A DNA stretch of 64,000 bases from Mycolicibacterium pulveris (GCF_010725725.1 NZ_AP022599.1:4774001-4838000); one strand, 5' to 3'. Counted from the first letter of the stretch, positions 35,926-44,742 are shown. Made by a program: numbers and translations. The notes: generated from the sequence alone by a model not told the origin.

Positions 35926-37847
35926 CGGATTACGAAGTCGGCCGGATCCGGTTCGCGGGTCCAGGTCCAGTAGTCGACGAGCCGCCACGGGCTCAGCGTG
36001 TGCACCTCGCCGAAACTGTTCTTGAAATAGGAGTGCTTGATCGTCGGTTGTGACCAGACCAGCGTGCGCATCTCGGCCTGACTGCGTTCGTGCCAGTCCC
36101 TCGTCTTTTCGACTGTGGGCTCCATCGTCGTATGATCGCCGTCAATCAACAGTTCCAAACACTGTGTGATGTAGCGCATCTGGCATTCCGAGTGAAAGAT
36201 GAGGCTGCCGCCGCTCGCCAACCAGGTGCCGGGGCCGTTCATGCAGAAGAAGTTCGGGTAGCCGGGAATGGTGATACCCAGATAGGCCGCAGGTCGCTCC
36301 CCCCAACGCTCGCTGAGGATCTCACCGCCGCGCCCGCGAATGGTCATGGGCCACAACAGCTTGGTGTGCGCGAATCCGGTGGCGTAGATGATGACGTCGG
36401 CCGGATACCGAGTTCCGTCCTCGGTGACGACGGCGTCGGTCTCGATGTGGTCGATCCCGGCCCGGACGAGGTCGACGTTTTCGCGCGTCAGAGTCTTCAG
36501 CCAGCTGCCGTTGTCCTGCAAGGTGCGCTTACCGGTCGGCGGGTAGTCCGGCACCACCTTGGCCAACAGCTCGGGATCGTCGCCGACCTGGCTTTTGATC
36601 CACTCGGTGAACATGATGCGGGCGCCTTCGCTGACCTCGTTGACCGCCTTCTGCTGGTCCGGGTAGTCCGGATCGACGCGTGCCACGTCGAACCCCTTGT
36701 CGCACCACGGCCAGAACAGCAGGAAGCGATACCAGCGGCCATAGAACGGCAGATGCCGCAGCGCCCATCGCACGCCCGGGCCGACTTCGTCGTGGTAATC
36801 CATGTTCGGAAACATCCACTGTGCGGTGCGTTGAAAGACGGTGAGGTGCCCGACATCCGGTGCGATCGTGGGCGCGATCTGAAAGCCGCTGGCCCCCGCG
36901 CCGATCATCGCGACCCGCTTGCCGTGAAGGTCGACGGTGTGGTCCCACGCGCTGGAATGGAACGTCGGGCCTGCGAACTCGTGCTGTCCGTCGATCGTCG
37001 GTATGTGTGGCCGGTCGAGCTGCCCGACCGCGCTGATCACCGCACGCGCCGTCAGTTCGGTGGTCTTTCCGTTGCGGTCGCGGGCACGAACCGTCCAGGT
37101 GGCGGTGGCGTCGTCCCAGGATGCCTCGGTGACCTCGGTCTTCCACAGCACGTGGCGACGGACGTCGTACTTGTCCATCACGCGCTCGAAATACGCTTGC
37201 AGCTCGGGCTGTTCGGCGAAGAAATGGGCCCACTGATCGGTCGGCTCGAAGCTGTAGCAGTAAAAGTGGTTGGGCACGTCCACCCGCGCGCCCGGGTATG
37301 TGTTCTGATACCACGTGCCACCGACGCCGGCGTTCTTCTCGACGATGGTGAACGGGATGCCCGCCTGTTTGAGCCGGATCCCCGCCAGCAGGCCCGATTC
37401 GCCGCAGCCGATGACCACGACGGGGAAGTCGGCGGCATCGCCCTTGACGGCGGAGCGGGCGGCCCGGCTGTCTCTGCCGTCGAGCTCCATCTCCTCGAGC
37501 AGCATCGGCACATACTCGTCGGGCACGGGCTCACACACCAGCCACTGCATCATCTCGTGTAGCAGATCAGCCCCGACCGGCTCCGGCTCCGGGCAGCCCC
37601 GGTCGCGGTAGTCGGCGATGAGCTCCAGCGCGAGCTTGCGTGCGGCGGCCTTGTCCTCCTCGGACATGAAGCCCTGCACCTCGTTGAGGAACAACCCGGC
37701 GGGCTTGAGGTCGCCCCGGATGATGCTCGGATCGCCCGACATGTGCACGCACGACAGCAGCAGCGTGGGAATGCTGACGTCCAGCAGCGCCTGGGCGATT
37801 TCCTCGTCCGTCGTTGTGAATGGTTGTCCGGCATGTGGGTTGCGCAC
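35922..37847 (-). CDS. Type I Baeyer-Villiger flavin monooxygenase
   Basis: A 641-residue FAD/NADPH monooxygenase. It has two Rossmann motifs, VVIGCGESGLLAG (about residue 143) and VAMIGAGASGFQ (about 320). Between them is the type I Baeyer-Villiger fingerprint FAGPTFHSSAWD (F-x-G-x3-H-x3-W-D). An N-terminal extension of about 140 residues precedes the FAD domain, as in long steroid or cyclododecanone monooxygenases. It converts ketones to esters or lactones. GTG 37847 is the only possible upstream start because a stop codon lies 12 bases before it. It is divergent from CYP124 across an inverted repeat. Confidence 0.9.
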   Translation of the reverse strand: MRNPHAGQPFTTTDEEIAQALLDVSIPTLLLSCVHMSGDPSIIRGDLKPAGLFLNEVQGFMSEEDKAAARKLALELIADYRDRGCPEPEPVGADLLHEMMQWLVCEPVPDEYVPMLLEEMELDGRDSRAARSAVKGDAADFPVVVIGCGESGLLAGIRLKQAGIPFTIVEKNAGVGGTWYQNTYPGARVDVPNHFYCYSFEPTDQWAHFFAEQPELQAYFERVMDKYDVRRHVLWKTEVTEASWDDATATWTVRARDRNGKTTELTARAVISAVGQLDRPHIPTIDGQHEFAGPTFHSSAWDHTVDLHGKRVAMIGAGASGFQIAPTIAPDVGHLTVFQRTAQWMFPNMDYHDEVGPGVRWALRHLPFYGRWYRFLLFWPWCDKGFDVARVDPDYPDQQKAVNEVSEGARIMFTEWIKSQVGDDPELLAKVVPDYPPTGKRTLQDNGSWLKTLTRENVDLVRAGIDHIETDAVVTEDGTRYPADVIIYATGFAHTKLLWPMTIRGRGGEILSERWGERPAAYLGITIPGYPNFFCMNGPGTWLASGGSLIFHSECQMRYITQCLELLIDGDHTTMEPTVEKTRDWHERSQAEMRTLVWSQPTIKHSYFKNSFGEVHTLSPWRLVDYWTWTREPDPADFVIR

Positions 37848-37867
37848 CTCCCCTTTCTAGCGCGAGA

Positions 37868-37915
37868 AGACGTGAAAACCCCCGAAATGGTCCACTTTTA
37901 GGGGGTTTCACGTCT
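37868..37915. repeat. Long inverted repeat between BVMO and CYP124 (candidate operator)
   Basis: Left arm 37868-37883 (AGACGTGAAA, then ACCCCC) and right arm 37901-37915 (GGGGG then TTTCACGTCT) pair over 15 bases with one bulged A and a 17-base AT-rich loop. It sits midway between two divergent genes and is too far from either stop to be a terminator for them. A shared operator is likely; the cognate regulator is not encoded next to it. Confidence 0.6.
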
Positions 37916-37954
37916 GCTCGGCGGAGGGCGGTTACGCTGGCGAGGGTGGGAATC

Positions 37955-39229
37955 GTGACCCGGGTGAACGGCGCCGCACCGCCCGAGGTGCCGCTGGCCG
38001 ATATCGACTTGGGGTCATGGGAGTTCTGGGGTGTCGACGACGACGTCCGCGACGGTGCGTTCGCCACGCTGCGCCGTGAGGCACCGGTGTCCTTCCACGA
38101 GGCCTATGTCGAGAACGCCGAGGACGAGGTCGCCGGTCATTGGGCGCTGACCCGCTACGACGATGTCTTCCACGCCAGCCGCCACCCCGAGATCTTCAGC
38201 TCGGCGCTGGGCATCACGGTCGGCGACCAGAACCCGGAACTGAACGAGTATTTCGGCTCGATGATCGCGATGGACGATCCGCGGCACGGCAGGCTGCGCA
38301 ACATCGTGCGCAGCGCGTTCACGCCGCGGGTGTTGGCGATGGTCGAGGACTCCGTGCGCGACCGCGCCCGGCGGCTGGTCCAGGAGATGGTGGCGGCCCA
38401 CCCCGACGGCAAGGGCGAACTGGTCACCGAGCTGGCCGGACCGCTGCCTCTGCAGATCATCTGCGACATGATGGGCATCCCCGAGCAGGATCACCAGCAG
38501 ATCTTCCACTGGACCAACGTGATCCTCGGCTTCGGCGACCCCGACATCGCCACGGACTTCGACGAGTTCGCCCGCGTCGCGATGGACATCGGCGCGTACG
38601 CCAAGGCGATGGCAGACGACCGGCGCGCCCGGCCCGGCGAGGATCTCACCACGAGCCTGGTGCAGGCGGAACTCGACGGCGAAGCGCTGACCTCCGCAGA
38701 GATCGCGTCGTTCTTCATCCTGCTGGTCGTCGCCGGGAACGAGACCACACGCAACGCCATCAGCCACGGGGTGCTCGCGCTGAGCCGCTACCCGGAACAG
38801 CGCGACGAGTGGTGGCGCGACTACCACGAGGTGGCGCCGACGGCGGTCGAGGAGATCGTGCGGTGGGCATCGCCGGTGGCCTACATGCGCCGCACCGCCA
38901 CCCGCGACACCGAGGTGCGCGGCGTGCGGATCGCCGCCGGGGACAAGGTGACGCTCTGGTACGGGTCGGCCAACCGTGACGAATCGAAGTTCGTCGACCC
39001 GTGGCGCTTCGACGTCCGCCGCCACCCCAACCCCCACGTCGGCTTCGGCGGCGGCGGTGCCCACTTCTGCCTGGGCGCCAACCTCGCCCGCCGCGAGATC
39101 ACCGTGGCCTTCGAAGAACTGCACGCCCACTTGCCGGACATCACCGCCATCGAAGAACCCGACCGGCTGCATTCGGCGTTCATCCACGGCATCAAGAGGC
39201 TGCCGGTGGCCTGGACGCCGCCACGCTGA
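37955..39229 (+). CDS. cyp124: Cytochrome P450 CYP124, methyl-branched lipid omega-hydroxylase
   Basis: A 424-residue P450 closely resembling M. tuberculosis CYP124A1 throughout: TRVNG..PPEVP.ADI at the start, GHWALT.YDDVF, FGSMI, FILLVVAGNETTRNAI (I-helix), ExxR in EEIVRWASPV, and the heme loop GFGGGGAHFCLG (Cys near 372). CYP124 omega-hydroxylates methyl-branched lipids such as phytanic acid and can also oxidise cholesterol and vitamin D3 side chains. The start is GTG 37955 with GAGGG upstream (GTG 37946 is also possible). It is divergent from a Baeyer-Villiger monooxygenase. CYP124 in M. tuberculosis (Rv2266) is in a different context. Confidence 0.9.
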   Translation: MTRVNGAAPPEVPLADIDLGSWEFWGVDDDVRDGAFATLRREAPVSFHEAYVENAEDEVAGHWALTRYDDVFHASRHPEIFSSALGITVGDQNPELNEYFGSMIAMDDPRHGRLRNIVRSAFTPRVLAMVEDSVRDRARRLVQEMVAAHPDGKGELVTELAGPLPLQIICDMMGIPEQDHQQIFHWTNVILGFGDPDIATDFDEFARVAMDIGAYAKAMADDRRARPGEDLTTSLVQAELDGEALTSAEIASFFILLVVAGNETTRNAISHGVLALSRYPEQRDEWWRDYHEVAPTAVEEIVRWASPVAYMRRTATRDTEVRGVRIAAGDKVTLWYGSANRDESKFVDPWRFDVRRHPNPHVGFGGGGAHFCLGANLARREITVAFEELHAHLPDITAIEEPDRLHSAFIHGIKRLPVAWTPPR

Positions 39230-39230
39230 A

Positions 39231-39929
39231 CTACCGCGCGCCCACGATGTTGGCGAGCGCGGCGATGGGCGTGTCGTCCAGATGCTGACACAGCTCCAAC
39301 GGGTTCTCGAAAACCCGTGCAGCGCCCGCGTTTTCCAGCTCGGCCTGGGACGTTCCCCCGCTGAGCAGCGCGACGGTCTCCACGCCGGCGCGCCGGGAGG
39401 CCACGACGTCCCACACCGCGTCGCCGACGAACACGGCGTGCGCGGCGGGTACCCCGGCCCGATCCAGCGCGGCCTCGACGATGTCCGGTTCGGGTTTGGC
39501 CGTCGCCACGTCCGCCGACGACGTCACCGCCGACACCAGATGGTCGCAGTCGAGCACCTCGCGCAGGATGGACAGCTCGTCCTCGGGCGCGGAGGTCGCG
39601 AGCACGATCCGCAGATCCAACTGGTGGACGACCTCCAGCAGTTCGCGGGCACCGGGCAGGCGCCGCAACTCCGGCGTCATCTCCTTGTAGTAGCGCGAAT
39701 GCAGGTCTTTGACGCGTTCGCGGGTCTTCTCGTCGGCTTTGTCGGCCAGCGTGGCGACGAGCGTGGTGCCGTCCATGCCGATCGAGCGGTGGATGCGCCA
39801 CGCTTCGACGGGGATGCCCACCTCGGCGAACGCCCGGCTCCACGCGTGCACGTGCAGATAGTTCGAATCGACGAGCGTGCCGTCGATGTCGAACAGCACG
39901 GCGGGCGGAGCGCTGCGGCTACGGCTCAC
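39231..39929 (-). CDS. HAD-superfamily phosphatase (phosphoglycolate-phosphatase-like)
   Basis: A 232-residue HAD hydrolase. Motif I is LFDIDGTLVDSNYLH (nucleophile Asp near residue 13), motif II is VLATSAPEDEL, the lysine is in AKPEPDIVEAAL, and the acidic motif is AVFVGDAVWDVVASRRAG. It acts on small phosphate esters, probably phosphoglycolate-like compounds. The start is GTG 39929; GTG 39944 is an in-frame alternative created by a 15-base tandem duplication. It overlaps the end of the upstream membrane gene by 11 bases, so the two are likely cotranscribed. Confidence 0.8.
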   Translation of the reverse strand: MSRSRSAPPAVLFDIDGTLVDSNYLHVHAWSRAFAEVGIPVEAWRIHRSIGMDGTTLVATLADKADEKTRERVKDLHSRYYKEMTPELRRLPGARELLEVVHQLDLRIVLATSAPEDELSILREVLDCDHLVSAVTSSADVATAKPEPDIVEAALDRAGVPAAHAVFVGDAVWDVVASRRAGVETVALLSGGTSQAELENAGAARVFENPLELCQHLDDTPIAALANIVGAR

Positions 39930-40302
39930 GACGATCGGGCTCACGACGATCGGCTGTCTTCGTCTTCGGATCGATGGTGTCGGCGTGTTCGCGGCGGGCG
40001 TCGAGATCCTGACGCGAGGCGGCGGCCGCGTCGCGGTGCGTTGTCGCGGTGTCTGCCAGCCGGGCGGCTTCGGCCGCCTTCGCCTCGGCGTCGGCCTGCG
40101 CGGCGCGCGCCTTGGCCTCGGTCTCCTGGGCAAGCGCCTCGCGCTTTTCCACCCGGTGTGACTCGTGGTCCACCTCCTCGCGGATGCGTTCGGCGTGCAC
40201 GTGCCGCTTACGGTTGCGCGACTGCATCGCGACGTAGGCCAGCACGGCGAGCACGACGATCACCGCGATCGCCACGATGACCCAAATGACGGTGTTATCC
40301 AT
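39919..40302 (-). CDS. Membrane-anchored coiled-coil protein
   Basis: A 127-residue protein with one N-terminal transmembrane helix (about 5-26, VIWVIVAIAVIVVLAVLAYVAM). A basic stretch follows, then a long Ala/Glu-rich region (about 40-105) with the heptad-like periodicity of a coiled coil (EEVDHESHRVEKREALAQ and on). It ends in a tandem DRREPDRREP. It faces the cytosol if the helix is a standard N-out anchor. The function is unknown. The HAD phosphatase gene starts within its last codons. Confidence 0.65.
   Translation of the reverse strand: MDNTVIWVIVAIAVIVVLAVLAYVAMQSRNRKRHVHAERIREEVDHESHRVEKREALAQETEAKARAAQADAEAKAAEAARLADTATTHRDAAAASRQDLDARREHADTIDPKTKTADRREPDRREP
39923..39952. repeat. 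15-bp tandem duplication at a gene junction
   Basis: The unit GGCTCACGACGATCG occurs twice back to back (39923-39937 and 39938-39952). It duplicates the DRREP end of the membrane protein and creates two in-frame GTG starts for the HAD phosphatase on the minus strand. A slippage-type polymorphism here could change the phosphatase start. Confidence 0.75.
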
Positions 40303-40415
40303 CTCGGCTCCTTCGTTCGGTCGGGCCCCATGACTGACGGACCCGCTAATAACGCGGATGCCCGAGACGGGGGCCGCTAAACCGGCTGGAACCGAAATCG
40401 CAGGTCAGCGCCTGC

Positions 40416-40817
40416 TCATTTGACGATCAAGGTGCCCGTCATCGACGGGTGATACACGCAGTAGAACGCGTACTCGCCGGGCTCGGTCGGCGTAGTCAAG
40501 GTGGCCTGCTGGCCCCCGTCGACGTGGACATCAAAGGCACCCTCGGTCCGCGACGTCACCGAATGCTCGACGGAGTCGTCGTTGGTCACGCTGATCTGGG
40601 TGCCCGGAGCGACGGTGATGGCGTCGCCGAAACTCATGTCGGCGATGGTGAGCGTCGCGGCTTGGGTGTCCGCCGGCGCGGTGGTGGTCGGCGTCGTGGT
40701 CGCAGTGCCCGTCGCGGTGGCCGTACCGGTGGCGTCGTCCTCGGTGGTGCTCGATTGGGTGCAGCCCATGGCGACGGCGAGGCACAGCGCGGTGCAGAAC
40801 AGCAAGACCTTTTTCAT
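40416..40817 (-). CDS. Cupredoxin-like lipoprotein (plastocyanin family)
   Basis: A 133-residue exported lipoprotein. The signal peptide ends in AVAMGC with the lipidated Cys at residue 19. A Thr-rich linker (about 22-50) leads to a cupredoxin domain (about 52-133) with copper ligands visible as His in EHSV and Cys-x3-His-x4-Met in YCVYHPSMTG. It should bind a type 1 copper ion at the outer face of the membrane and carry electrons or buffer copper. ATG 40817 has AAGGGG upstream. No copper-responsive regulator is next to it. Confidence 0.85.
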   Translation of the reverse strand: MKKVLLFCTALCLAVAMGCTQSSTTEDDATGTATATGTATTTPTTTAPADTQAATLTIADMSFGDAITVAPGTQISVTNDDSVEHSVTSRTEGAFDVHVDGGQQATLTTPTEPGEYAFYCVYHPSMTGTLIVK

Positions 40818-40898
40818 GGTGTCCCCTTACGTTGGCGGCTGCCAAGGACACGAGTATCGAACGGCGCGGGTTCGCCCCGACGGTGTTCGGCGATATCG

Positions 40899-41294
40899 CT
40901 ACAGCGTCGCGGTGATCGGACCCATCGGCTGACAGACCGACTGCGGCGGGTTGCCGACGTTGGCGCAGCCGCGGCCGGTGGACACATACGTCGCGCCGGG
41001 CTGATACGACCCGTAGTACACCCGAGCCGGCAGGTTTCCGTTGTTCGATTGGCACTGGCCGGGGCCCGTCGCGCCCTCCAGCTGCACGCAGGCCACCGTC
41101 GAGAACACGGTGGCCCGGCCGCAGGCCCCGGGTTCCATCGTCGCGGTGACCATGGCGGTGCCGGACACGTCGACGACGTAGGGTGCCGACAACCGGTAGT
41201 CGCACACGGACGCATCCTGCTGCGCACCGGCCACCGCGCCCGTCGCGCCCAGCAGGGTGAGCGAGGCGGCGACGACCATCAACGGCCTGATCAT
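40899..41294 (-). CDS. Secreted hypothetical protein with cysteine pairs
   Basis: A 131-residue exported protein. The signal peptide (about 1-25, MIRPLMVVAASLTLLGATGAVAGA) is followed by a mature domain of about 105 residues. The domain has six cysteines (for example ASVCDY, EPGACG, VACVQL, GQCQS, RGCAN, SVCQP), enough for three disulfides. It has no known family motif. A longer in-frame start at 41459 crosses a stem-loop region and is rejected. Confidence 0.65.
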   Translation of the reverse strand: MIRPLMVVAASLTLLGATGAVAGAQQDASVCDYRLSAPYVVDVSGTAMVTATMEPGACGRATVFSTVACVQLEGATGPGQCQSNNGNLPARVYYGSYQPGATYVSTGRGCANVGNPPQSVCQPMGPITATL

Positions 41295-41359
41295 CCTTGG
41301 ATGGTAGATCACCCGTTCCTCGCGAGCAGGCACTCGCGGCGGCCCACCGTGATTGTGCA

Positions 41360-41396
41360 GTTTCATACGCGGGTCACGGCGTGTCCCGTATGAAAC
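41360..41396 (-). terminator. Stem-loop after the dienelactone hydrolase-like gene
   Basis: GTTTCATACG (41360-41369) and CGTATGAAAC (41387-41396) are perfect 10-base inverted arms with a 17-base loop, 20 bases after the dienelactone-hydrolase stop on the minus strand. There is no U-tract, so a terminator or mRNA 3' stabilising hairpin is likely; an operator for the next gene cannot be excluded. Confidence 0.45.
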
Positions 41397-41416
41397 CGCA
41401 CAGCCGAGACCCACGA

Positions 41417-42322
41417 CTAAACCAGGTAGCGGGTGAACCAGTCCTGCACCCGCTGCCACGCGTCGGCGGCCGCGGCGGCGTTGTAGCGCTTGCCGGTGTC
41501 GTTGAAGAACGCGTGGTTGGCGTCGGGCTCGGTGACCAGTTCGAACTGCATTCCCGCCTTCTCCAGCGCTGCGCGGGCGACCGGCTCGGTGGCGTTGACC
41601 CGCTCATCCTGCGCCGCGTAGATCCCCAGCACCGCAACGTCTTTGGACTTGGCGAAGTCCACATTCTGCGGGGTGGGGCCATAGAACGGGACGGCCGCAG
41701 AAAGCCGCGGTTCCCCGGCGTTCAGCAGCCGCCACACCATCGCGCCACCCAGGCAGAAGCCGACGGCGGCGAGCTTTCGATCGGGCACGCGGCGGCTGAG
41801 CTCGTCGATTCCGGATCGCATGTCGGCGACGGCGTCCCTGGGCGGGATCTTGCTGAGCGCCGCGGTGGCCTCCGCCGGATCGGCGAAGGCGCCCGTTCCG
41901 CCCTGCCCGGACAGCAGATCGATCGCCAGCGCGGAGTAGCCGATGCCCGCGAAGCGGCCGGTCACCGACCGGATGTGGTCGTTGAGCCCCTTGTTCTCGT
42001 GGATGACCAGCACGGCGCCGCGTGGCTCCGACGCCTCCGCCCACGCCCCCTGCAGCTCGCCGCGCGGCCCAGCCCAGGTGATGGGGGTCGTCTCCACCGC
42101 GGTCTGCGCACCCGGCGGGCCGTCTCCCGGCGCCGTTTCGCTCGGGCTGGCGGGGTTCTCCTCGGGCTGCCGGTTGTCGCTGCACCCGGCGATCAGGGCC
42201 GTCGCCGCGGCGGTCCCGACACCGAGCAGCGCAAGCCTGCGCAGGGCCTCGCGTCTGGACAGCAACCCGTCGACGTGGTCGATGGCAATTTCCTCGGCGA
42301 TGTAGCGCTGAAGTGGTGTCAT
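41417..42322 (-). CDS. Exported dienelactone-hydrolase-family lipoprotein
   Basis: A 301-residue alpha/beta-hydrolase of the dienelactone hydrolase family with an N-terminal region unusual for it. A twin-arginine-type motif LSRREALRRLALLG (about 21-34) is followed by a hydrophobic stretch and a lipobox LIAGC with Cys47. The catalytic Cys is in VGFCLGGAM (about residue 190), the acid in YAAQDERV, and His in DANHAFFN near 268. So the enzyme is probably exported folded by Tat and lipid-anchored at the cell surface. The substrate is unknown. Confidence 0.85.
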   Translation of the reverse strand: MTPLQRYIAEEIAIDHVDGLLSRREALRRLALLGVGTAAATALIAGCSDNRQPEENPASPSETAPGDGPPGAQTAVETTPITWAGPRGELQGAWAEASEPRGAVLVIHENKGLNDHIRSVTGRFAGIGYSALAIDLLSGQGGTGAFADPAEATAALSKIPPRDAVADMRSGIDELSRRVPDRKLAAVGFCLGGAMVWRLLNAGEPRLSAAVPFYGPTPQNVDFAKSKDVAVLGIYAAQDERVNATEPVARAALEKAGMQFELVTEPDANHAFFNDTGKRYNAAAAADAWQRVQDWFTRYLV

Positions 42323-42405
42323 CTTCGCGAGTATGCCTCGGTCGGCCGATCATGCCAGCTCATCGCACAAAATAGACAGAATCGAAAATCTGTTCACAGT
42401 TTTCA

Positions 42406-42434
42406 TTGACAGGCTAATTTCCGCGGGGTTCTAT
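42406..42434 (+). promoter_or_regulatory. Candidate promoter for a leaderless amidohydrolase transcript
   Basis: TTGACA at 42406-42411, a 17-base spacer and TTCTAT at 42429-42434 sit in an AT-rich patch. A transcript starting about seven bases downstream would begin at GTG 42441. No ribosome-binding site precedes that GTG, consistent with the leaderless mRNAs common in mycobacteria. The -10 match is weak. Confidence 0.4.
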
Positions 42435-42440
42435 GACGGG

Positions 42441-44231
42441 GTGACCTACGACACGATCATCCGCAACGGGCGCTGGTTCGACGGCACCGGCGCCCCGTCC
42501 GCGGTCCGCAACATCGGCATCCGCAACGGCCACATCACGGCGATCACCGACGATGAGCTCGATGCGGCCGACTGCCCGGACGTCATCGACGCCTGCGGCA
42601 AGTGGGTGCTGCCCGGCATGCTCGACATCCACACCCATTACGACGTCGAGGTGCTCGACGGCCCGTCGCTCACCGAATCGCTGCGGCACGGGGTGACCAC
42701 GGTGATGCTCGGCTCCTGCTCGTTGTCCACCGTCCATGTCGACGGGACCGACGCCGGCGACATCTTCGGTCGCGTCGAGGCCATTCCGCGCGATCACGTC
42801 ATCGACGCGGTCGAGCGCAACAAGACGTGGACCAACTGCGAGGAGTACATCGAGGCGTTGGAGGCACGGCCCCTCGGCCCCAACATCGCCGCGTTCATCG
42901 GGCACTCCGACATGCGTGCGGCCACCATGGGCCTTGACCGCGCCACCCGCAAGGACGTGCGCCCCACCCGCAGCGAGCAGGCCCAGATGGAGCGGTGGCT
43001 CTCGGCGGCGCTGAAGGCGGGCTTCGTCGGAATGTCCTCGCAGCAACTGCTTTTCGACAAACTCGACGGCGAGGTCTGCCGGTCGCGGACGCTGCCGTCC
43101 ACCTATGCCAAGCCCCGCGAACTGCGCAGGCTCAAGGCGCTGCTGCGGCGCACGGGCCGGGTGCTGCAGTCCGGCCCCGACATTCAGAACCCGCTGAACC
43201 TGCTGTCCCAACTGGCGCAGTCGCTGGGCGTGTTCCGCAACCCGCTCAAGACCAGCCTGCTCTCGGCGGCCGACGTGAAGTCCAACCCGTACAGCATTCA
43301 CGCCCTTGGCCCGGCCGCCCGGTTGGTCAACAAACTCGGCGGGAACTTTCGCTGGCAGCATCTGCCGGTGCCGTTCGAGGTCTACGCCGACGGCATCGAT
43401 CTGGTGGTCTTCGAGGAGTTCGGCGCGGGCGCCGCGGCGCTGCACCTGCGCGACGAGGTCGAGCGCAACGAACTGTTCCGCGACGAGGCCTACCGGCGCC
43501 GGTTCCGCAAGGATTACGAGAACAAGCTCGGCATCCGGGTGTGGCAGCGCGACTTCTTCGACGCCGAGATCGTCGCCTGCCCCGATGCGTCGATCGTCGG
43601 CAAGTCGTTCGGGCAGGTCGGGCAGGACCGCGGCGGGCTGCACCCCGTCGACGCGTTCCTCGACCTGGTGCTCGAACACGGTCGCGCGCTGCGTTGGCGC
43701 ACCACCATCTCCAACCACCGGCCCGAGGTGCTCAAGAAGCTCGCGCGCGACGGCGGCATCCAGATGGGTTTCTCCGACGCCGGCGCGCACCTGCGCAACA
43801 TGGCCTTCTACAACATGGGCCTGCGGTTCCTGCGCCACGTCCACGACGCCGAGCGCGCCGGCCGGCCGTTCCTGACCATCGAGCAGGCCGTGCACCGGCT
43901 CACCGGCGACCTCGCCGACTGGTATCGCCTCGACGCGGGGCATCTGCGCATCGGCGACCGGGCCGATCTCGTGATCATCGACCCGGCCCGGCTCGACGAC
44001 TCGCTGGATGCCTACGCCGAGGACGCGGTCGCGCAGTACGGCGGGCTGTCGCGGATGGTCAACCGCAACGACGACACCGTGGCCGCCGTCTACGTCGGCG
44101 GGCGGGCGGTCTTCGTCGGCGGCCGGCCCACCGAGCTCGTCGGCAGGCAGCGCACCGGCCGGTTCTTGCGCGCAGCGCACAAGGCGCCCGCGATCTCCGC
44201 GCAGGAAGGTGAGTTAACCAGTGTCAGTTGA
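42441..44231 (+). CDS. Amidohydrolase (N-acyl-D-amino-acid deacylase-like)
   Basis: A 596-residue amidohydrolase-superfamily enzyme from GTG 42441. The N-terminal beta-sandwich leads to the metal motif LDIHTHYDVEV (H-x-H, about residue 65). Later features are HSDMRAATMG, the internal WRTTISNHRP, FSDAGAHLRNMAF (the usual catalytic Asp region, about 450) and the C-terminal HLRIGDRADLVIIDPARL. This matches the D-aminoacylase/dihydroorotase-like group that mycobacteria carry in several copies. The substrate is unknown. It overlaps the next gene by 11 bases. Confidence 0.85.
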   Translation: MTYDTIIRNGRWFDGTGAPSAVRNIGIRNGHITAITDDELDAADCPDVIDACGKWVLPGMLDIHTHYDVEVLDGPSLTESLRHGVTTVMLGSCSLSTVHVDGTDAGDIFGRVEAIPRDHVIDAVERNKTWTNCEEYIEALEARPLGPNIAAFIGHSDMRAATMGLDRATRKDVRPTRSEQAQMERWLSAALKAGFVGMSSQQLLFDKLDGEVCRSRTLPSTYAKPRELRRLKALLRRTGRVLQSGPDIQNPLNLLSQLAQSLGVFRNPLKTSLLSAADVKSNPYSIHALGPAARLVNKLGGNFRWQHLPVPFEVYADGIDLVVFEEFGAGAAALHLRDEVERNELFRDEAYRRRFRKDYENKLGIRVWQRDFFDAEIVACPDASIVGKSFGQVGQDRGGLHPVDAFLDLVLEHGRALRWRTTISNHRPEVLKKLARDGGIQMGFSDAGAHLRNMAFYNMGLRFLRHVHDAERAGRPFLTIEQAVHRLTGDLADWYRLDAGHLRIGDRADLVIIDPARLDDSLDAYAEDAVAQYGGLSRMVNRNDDTVAAVYVGGRAVFVGGRPTELVGRQRTGRFLRAAHKAPAISAQEGELTSVS

Positions 44232-44664
44232 AGATACGGTTCTGGGGATGTGGAAGGCGCTGTCCGCGCGTGACTGGGAGCAGGTGAAGACGTTCCTCTC
44301 CGACGACTGTATCTACCTCGACATGCCCGTCGGCCCGGCCGCGGCCGCGCGCGGGCCCGAGGACATCGTCAAGCGGCTGAAGATCGGGCTGGAGCCGCTG
44401 GCGTCCTACGAGAACTTCACCGGGCTGCTGGTCGACAACGGCACCGACGCGATGTACGAGCACAGCGAGGAATGGCACTGGCCCACAGGAGAATCCGCGG
44501 TGCTGAAGTTCGTCTCGGTGCACAAGGTGGTCGACGGCAAGATCACGCTGTGGAAGGACTACTGGGACATGGGCGCGCTGGCCAACAACGCCCCGCCGAC
44601 CTGGATGGAGGACTTCGCGAACGCGGACATGAGCTGGGTGTTTGATGCGACGGGCTTGGTGTGA
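44221..44664 (+). CDS. Limonene-epoxide-hydrolase/SnoaL-like protein
   Basis: A 147-residue NTF2-like protein from GTG 44221 with MWKALSARDWEQVKTFLSDDCIYLDMPVGP at the start, GPEDIVKRLKIGLEPL in the middle helix, and KITLWKDYWDMG near the end. The last element is typical of limonene-1,2-epoxide-hydrolase-like proteins (Asp and Trp in the pocket). It overlaps the amidohydrolase gene and is probably part of the same pathway. The substrate is unknown. Confidence 0.75.
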   Translation: MSVEDTVLGMWKALSARDWEQVKTFLSDDCIYLDMPVGPAAAARGPEDIVKRLKIGLEPLASYENFTGLLVDNGTDAMYEHSEEWHWPTGESAVLKFVSVHKVVDGKITLWKDYWDMGALANNAPPTWMEDFANADMSWVFDATGLV

Positions 44665-44742
44665 CGCCCCGCGGGCGGTTTGATTTCGACGGCAGGCGGT
44701 AAATCCTTCAGGTCGGCGAGGGTCGGGTGAAGGAGAGGCGAC

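Noticed and set aside
34003..35988. Long minus-strand open frame opposite the GT39-like gene
   Set aside because: Antisense shadow with low-complexity composition; the plus strand has the GT-C motif and transmembrane helices.
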